Below are positions 5,785 to 6,873 of a stretch of DNA of 6,873 bases, one piece after another. The position numbers and the translations under genes were made by a program. The stretch's first letter is position 1, and each line of letters begins with the position of its first letter. This stretch comes from JAGNZR01 sp051656905 (GTDB lineage Bacteria > Fusobacteriota > Fusobacteriia > Fusobacteriales > Fusobacteriaceae). The notes beneath the pieces are model-generated. The model was not told the DNA's origin. It worked only from the letters and a program-made list of their open reading frames with translations, and searched no databases. The stretch lies in NCBI GenBank assembly GCA_051656905.1, contig JBOFJQ010000040.1, positions 1 through 6,873 on the forward strand, read 5' to 3'.

Positions 5785-6363
5785 TTAAAATCTAAAGTTC
5801 CAGTTAACTAATGGTAAAACTTCACAAACTTCACTATTATCAGCAATATTTATAAGACCTATTTGTAATCCGTCTAATCTTCTAGCATAGTTTACAAATC
5901 CTAATTGTAGACCTTTAAAATAACTTGATTTATTAAATCCTCCAACTTGAAGACCTGTAGCTGTTTGAGTTAAATTAATAATTCCCATTTGCAATCCTTG
6001 CATGTCACCTTGTACATGATTAACTCCACCTAATTGAATCCCTGTTAAATTTCCTTCTACTCTGTTGTAAGCTATAAAGAAAAACCAAGGTATTCTTATC
6101 CCTGTAAAATCTCCTCTCGTTTCATCATAAAATGATCCTATAGATAATCCTGTAAAGTTTCTCTTACTATTTGCAATCAAATTAAAATCTAATCCTTCTA
6201 CATTATCATTATCAGTGTAAATTAATCCAACTCTTACCCCTTGAATATCTGTATTTGGACTTTGTAATTGCATTGGTGATATAAACCCTAATTCTAAAGC
6301 TTCAGAATAAGAGGCTACACCACATAAAATAAACAATATTACTATTAAATTTTTTATTTTCAT
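5785..6363 (-). CDS. Secreted glycine-anchored repeat protein (LA_2272 surface-repeat type)
   Basis: This 192-residue protein has a signal peptide of about 22 residues (basic MKIK, hydrophobic core, cleavage after SEA). Cys14 lies in the core but has no proper lipobox. The mature part repeats a motif of the form (T/Q)G-hydrophobic-Q-x-G-x-x-N about nine times, with the anchor glycines at 42, 57, 72, 88, 108, 123, 137, 151 and 165. Examples are TGLQVGGFN and KGLQLGFVN. Alternating hydrophobic residues suggest short beta strands. The chain ends in the aromatic tail LVNWNFRF, like an outer-membrane beta signal. This resembles the LA_2272 surface-repeat family known from Leptospira and related didermic bacteria; family assignment is from memory. 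Function is unknown. AAGGAGA sits six bases before the ATG. The gene stands alone with its own terminator. Confidence 0.82.
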   Translation of the reverse strand: MKIKNLIVILFILCGVASYSEALELGFISPMQLQSPNTDIQGVRVGLIYTDNDNVEGLDFNLIANSKRNFTGLSIGSFYDETRGDFTGIRIPWFFFIAYNRVEGNLTGIQLGGVNHVQGDMQGLQMGIINLTQTATGLQVGGFNKSSYFKGLQLGFVNYARRLDGLQIGLINIADNSEVCEVLPLVNWNFRF

Positions 6364-6395
6364 ATAATTCTCCTTTTTTTTATTTTTCTTATTTT

Positions 6396-6422
6396 ACTAT
6401 ACTTTCCACTATAATTCTACTA
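6396..6422 (-). promoter_or_regulatory. Tentative promoter of the repeat-protein gene
   Basis: On the minus strand TATAGT (6396-6401) is preceded, after 17 bases, by a poor -35 (TTTAGT). A second TATAGT overlaps the spacer. The gene must have a promoter between here and the repeats, as nothing else is upstream, but the exact site is unsure. Confidence 0.3.
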
Positions 6423-6501
6423 AAATAAAAAATTATCAGCAAAACTCTCTCTATTTATTTAATCTTTCATCCTTTCAATCTTTTAATCCTTAAAATAATC
6501 A

Positions 6502-6599
6502 GGGATCTATTTTATTATAAAGAAAACGCTAACTGTGTAGGCAAGCGTACACAGTAGCGTAACCGTAGCGCGTGTTTTCGTATAATCAAATCGATCCCT
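6502..6599 (+). other. Hairpin core, copy 1
   Basis: Nested pairing seen on the plus strand: 6501-6507 with 6593-6599 (7 pairs), TTATA and GAAAAC near 6516-6527 with GTTTTC and TATAA near 6574-6585, and the central stem 6526-6538 with 6549-6560 (12 pairs, bulged A6531). The last two compete at their shared edge. Confidence 0.6.
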
Positions 6600-6639
6600 A
6601 TCTTTTGACCTTAAATCTTTTAATCGTTAAAAATAATCG

Positions 6640-6737
6640 GGGATCTATTTTATTATAAAGAAAACGGTAGCTGTGTAGGCAAGTGCACATAGTAGCGTAG
6701 CCGTAGCGCGTGTTTTCGTATAATCAAATCGATTCTT
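6640..6737 (+). other. Hairpin core, copy 2
   Basis: The same architecture as copy 1, shifted by 138. Pairs 6639-6737, 6640-6736, 6642-6734, 6670-6693 and 6673-6690 are G-U on the plus strand where copy 1 has Watson-Crick pairs. One position (G6667 against G6695) loses pairing. Confidence 0.6.
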
Positions 6738-6776
6738 ATCTTTTAACCTTCAATCTCTAAATTTTTTCCAAAAAAT

Positions 6777-6784
6777 AAAAAAAA
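6777..6784 (-). terminator. U tract after 5S rRNA
   Basis: Eight T's on the minus strand follow the mature 5S end directly, then A, more T's and an A/T-only hairpin (6760-6775). There is no separate GC-rich stem, so the end of the rRNA transcript is only suggested. Confidence 0.4.
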
Positions 6785-6873
6785 GCTTGGCAAATTCCTA
6801 TTCTCCCAGGCAGCTTCCCACCAAGTACCTTCAGCGTTTACGGGCTTAACTTCTGGGTTCGAAATGTGACCAG
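6785..6873 (-). rRNA. rrf: 5S ribosomal RNA, 3' part
   Basis: On the minus strand the sequence contains the conserved 5S elements CATTTCGAACCCAGAAGTTAAG, GGTACTTGGTGGGAAGC (loop E and helix IV-V region), CTGGGAGAATAGGAA and the terminal GCCAAGC that closes helix I. About 89 of roughly 115-120 bases are present; the 5' end is beyond the window. By the usual order 16S-23S-5S this would be the end of an rRNA operon transcribed toward the repeats. Confidence 0.95.

Larger units (their letters stand above)
6463..6762. repeat. Tandem 138-bp repeat with GC-rich hairpin cores, 2.2 copies
   Basis: Unit 1 (6463-6600) and unit 2 (6601-6738) align at an exact 138-base offset with about ten differences over the 109-base core and a more variable flank. 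A third copy of the flank (TCTTTTAACCTTCAATCT) begins at 6739 and then stops. Each unit has an outer dyad (AGGGATC...GATCCCT in unit 1) and an inner hairpin (ACGCT-A-ACTGTGT / ACACAGT-AGCGT, loop AGGCAAGCGT). The inner core is about half G+C in otherwise very AT-rich DNA. No reading frame of note. This fills most of the gene-free stretch from 6364 to 6784. I do not recognise the family; a MITE, REP-like element or structured RNA are all possible. Confidence 0.88.

Noticed and set aside
5791..6363. Lipoprotein call for the repeat protein because of Cys14
   Set aside because: The residues before Cys14 (FIL) do not fit a lipobox, since Leu at -1 is not accepted. A signal peptidase I site after SEA fits better.
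6501..6599. Insertion sequence or IS end
   Set aside because: No transposase frame and no clear target duplication; inverted ends are only seven bases. A non-autonomous element remains possible.
6481..6738. tRNA gene downstream of 5S rRNA
   Set aside because: The hairpin cores were inspected for a T-loop GGTTCGAATCC-type motif and a CCA-proximal acceptor stem; neither is present.
6463..6762. CRISPR array
   Set aside because: Only two long units of 138 bases with near-identical content throughout, so there are no repeats separated by unique spacers, and no cas genes are present.

Overview
The window looks like chromosomal DNA of a Fusobacterium-type organism. Support for this: very AT-rich DNA, AGA/TAA-biased codons, strong AGGAGG ribosome sites, and a lipoprotein and an outer-membrane-type repeat protein of kinds I associate with fusobacteria. 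The genus is inferred from style and protein flavour, not from a database search.

Layout. (1) 1-317, minus: the 5' part of rplS (ribosomal protein L19), with its own consensus promoter and a long hairpin in its 5' UTR. (2) 493-3924, plus: an aromatic amino acid operon. A near-perfect sigma-70 promoter is followed by a 15-residue leader peptide that reads FYFYFYF near its end. Next come a set of mutually exclusive RNA helices and an intrinsic terminator immediately before the first gene. Then follow an OppA-family lipoprotein, a monofunctional prephenate dehydratase (pheA) and a monofunctional prephenate dehydrogenase (tyrA), joined stop-to-start with no spacer, and a terminator. (3) 3906-5627, minus: a two-gene unit of a class I methyltransferase (TTG start) and an Old Yellow Enzyme family flavin oxidoreductase. 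The oxidoreductase stop codon lies in the loop of the terminator shared with tyrA. (4) 5718-6363, minus: a secreted protein built of about nine glycine-anchored 14-20-residue repeats, with its own terminator. (5) 6364-6784: no gene. It holds two tandem 138-bp units, each with a GC-rich hairpin core, plus the start of a third unit. (6) 6785-6873, minus: the 3' part of a 5S rRNA, presumably the end of an rRNA operon.

The main discovery is the attenuator at 528-734. Its leader peptide alternates Phe and Tyr codons, and the operon it controls makes both the phenylpyruvate (Phe) and hydroxyphenylpyruvate (Tyr) precursors. The same transcript also carries a solute-binding lipoprotein with no permease beside it. 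The helices I could pair by hand give a coherent switch. A ribosome stalled on the Phe/Tyr codons would free 656-674 to pair with the 5' arm of the terminator. A finished or absent ribosome would leave 656-674 sequestered and the terminator intact. A second item of interest is the 138-bp tandem repeat, where five of the six differences falling inside its two main stems keep pairing as G-U, but only if the plus strand is read as RNA.
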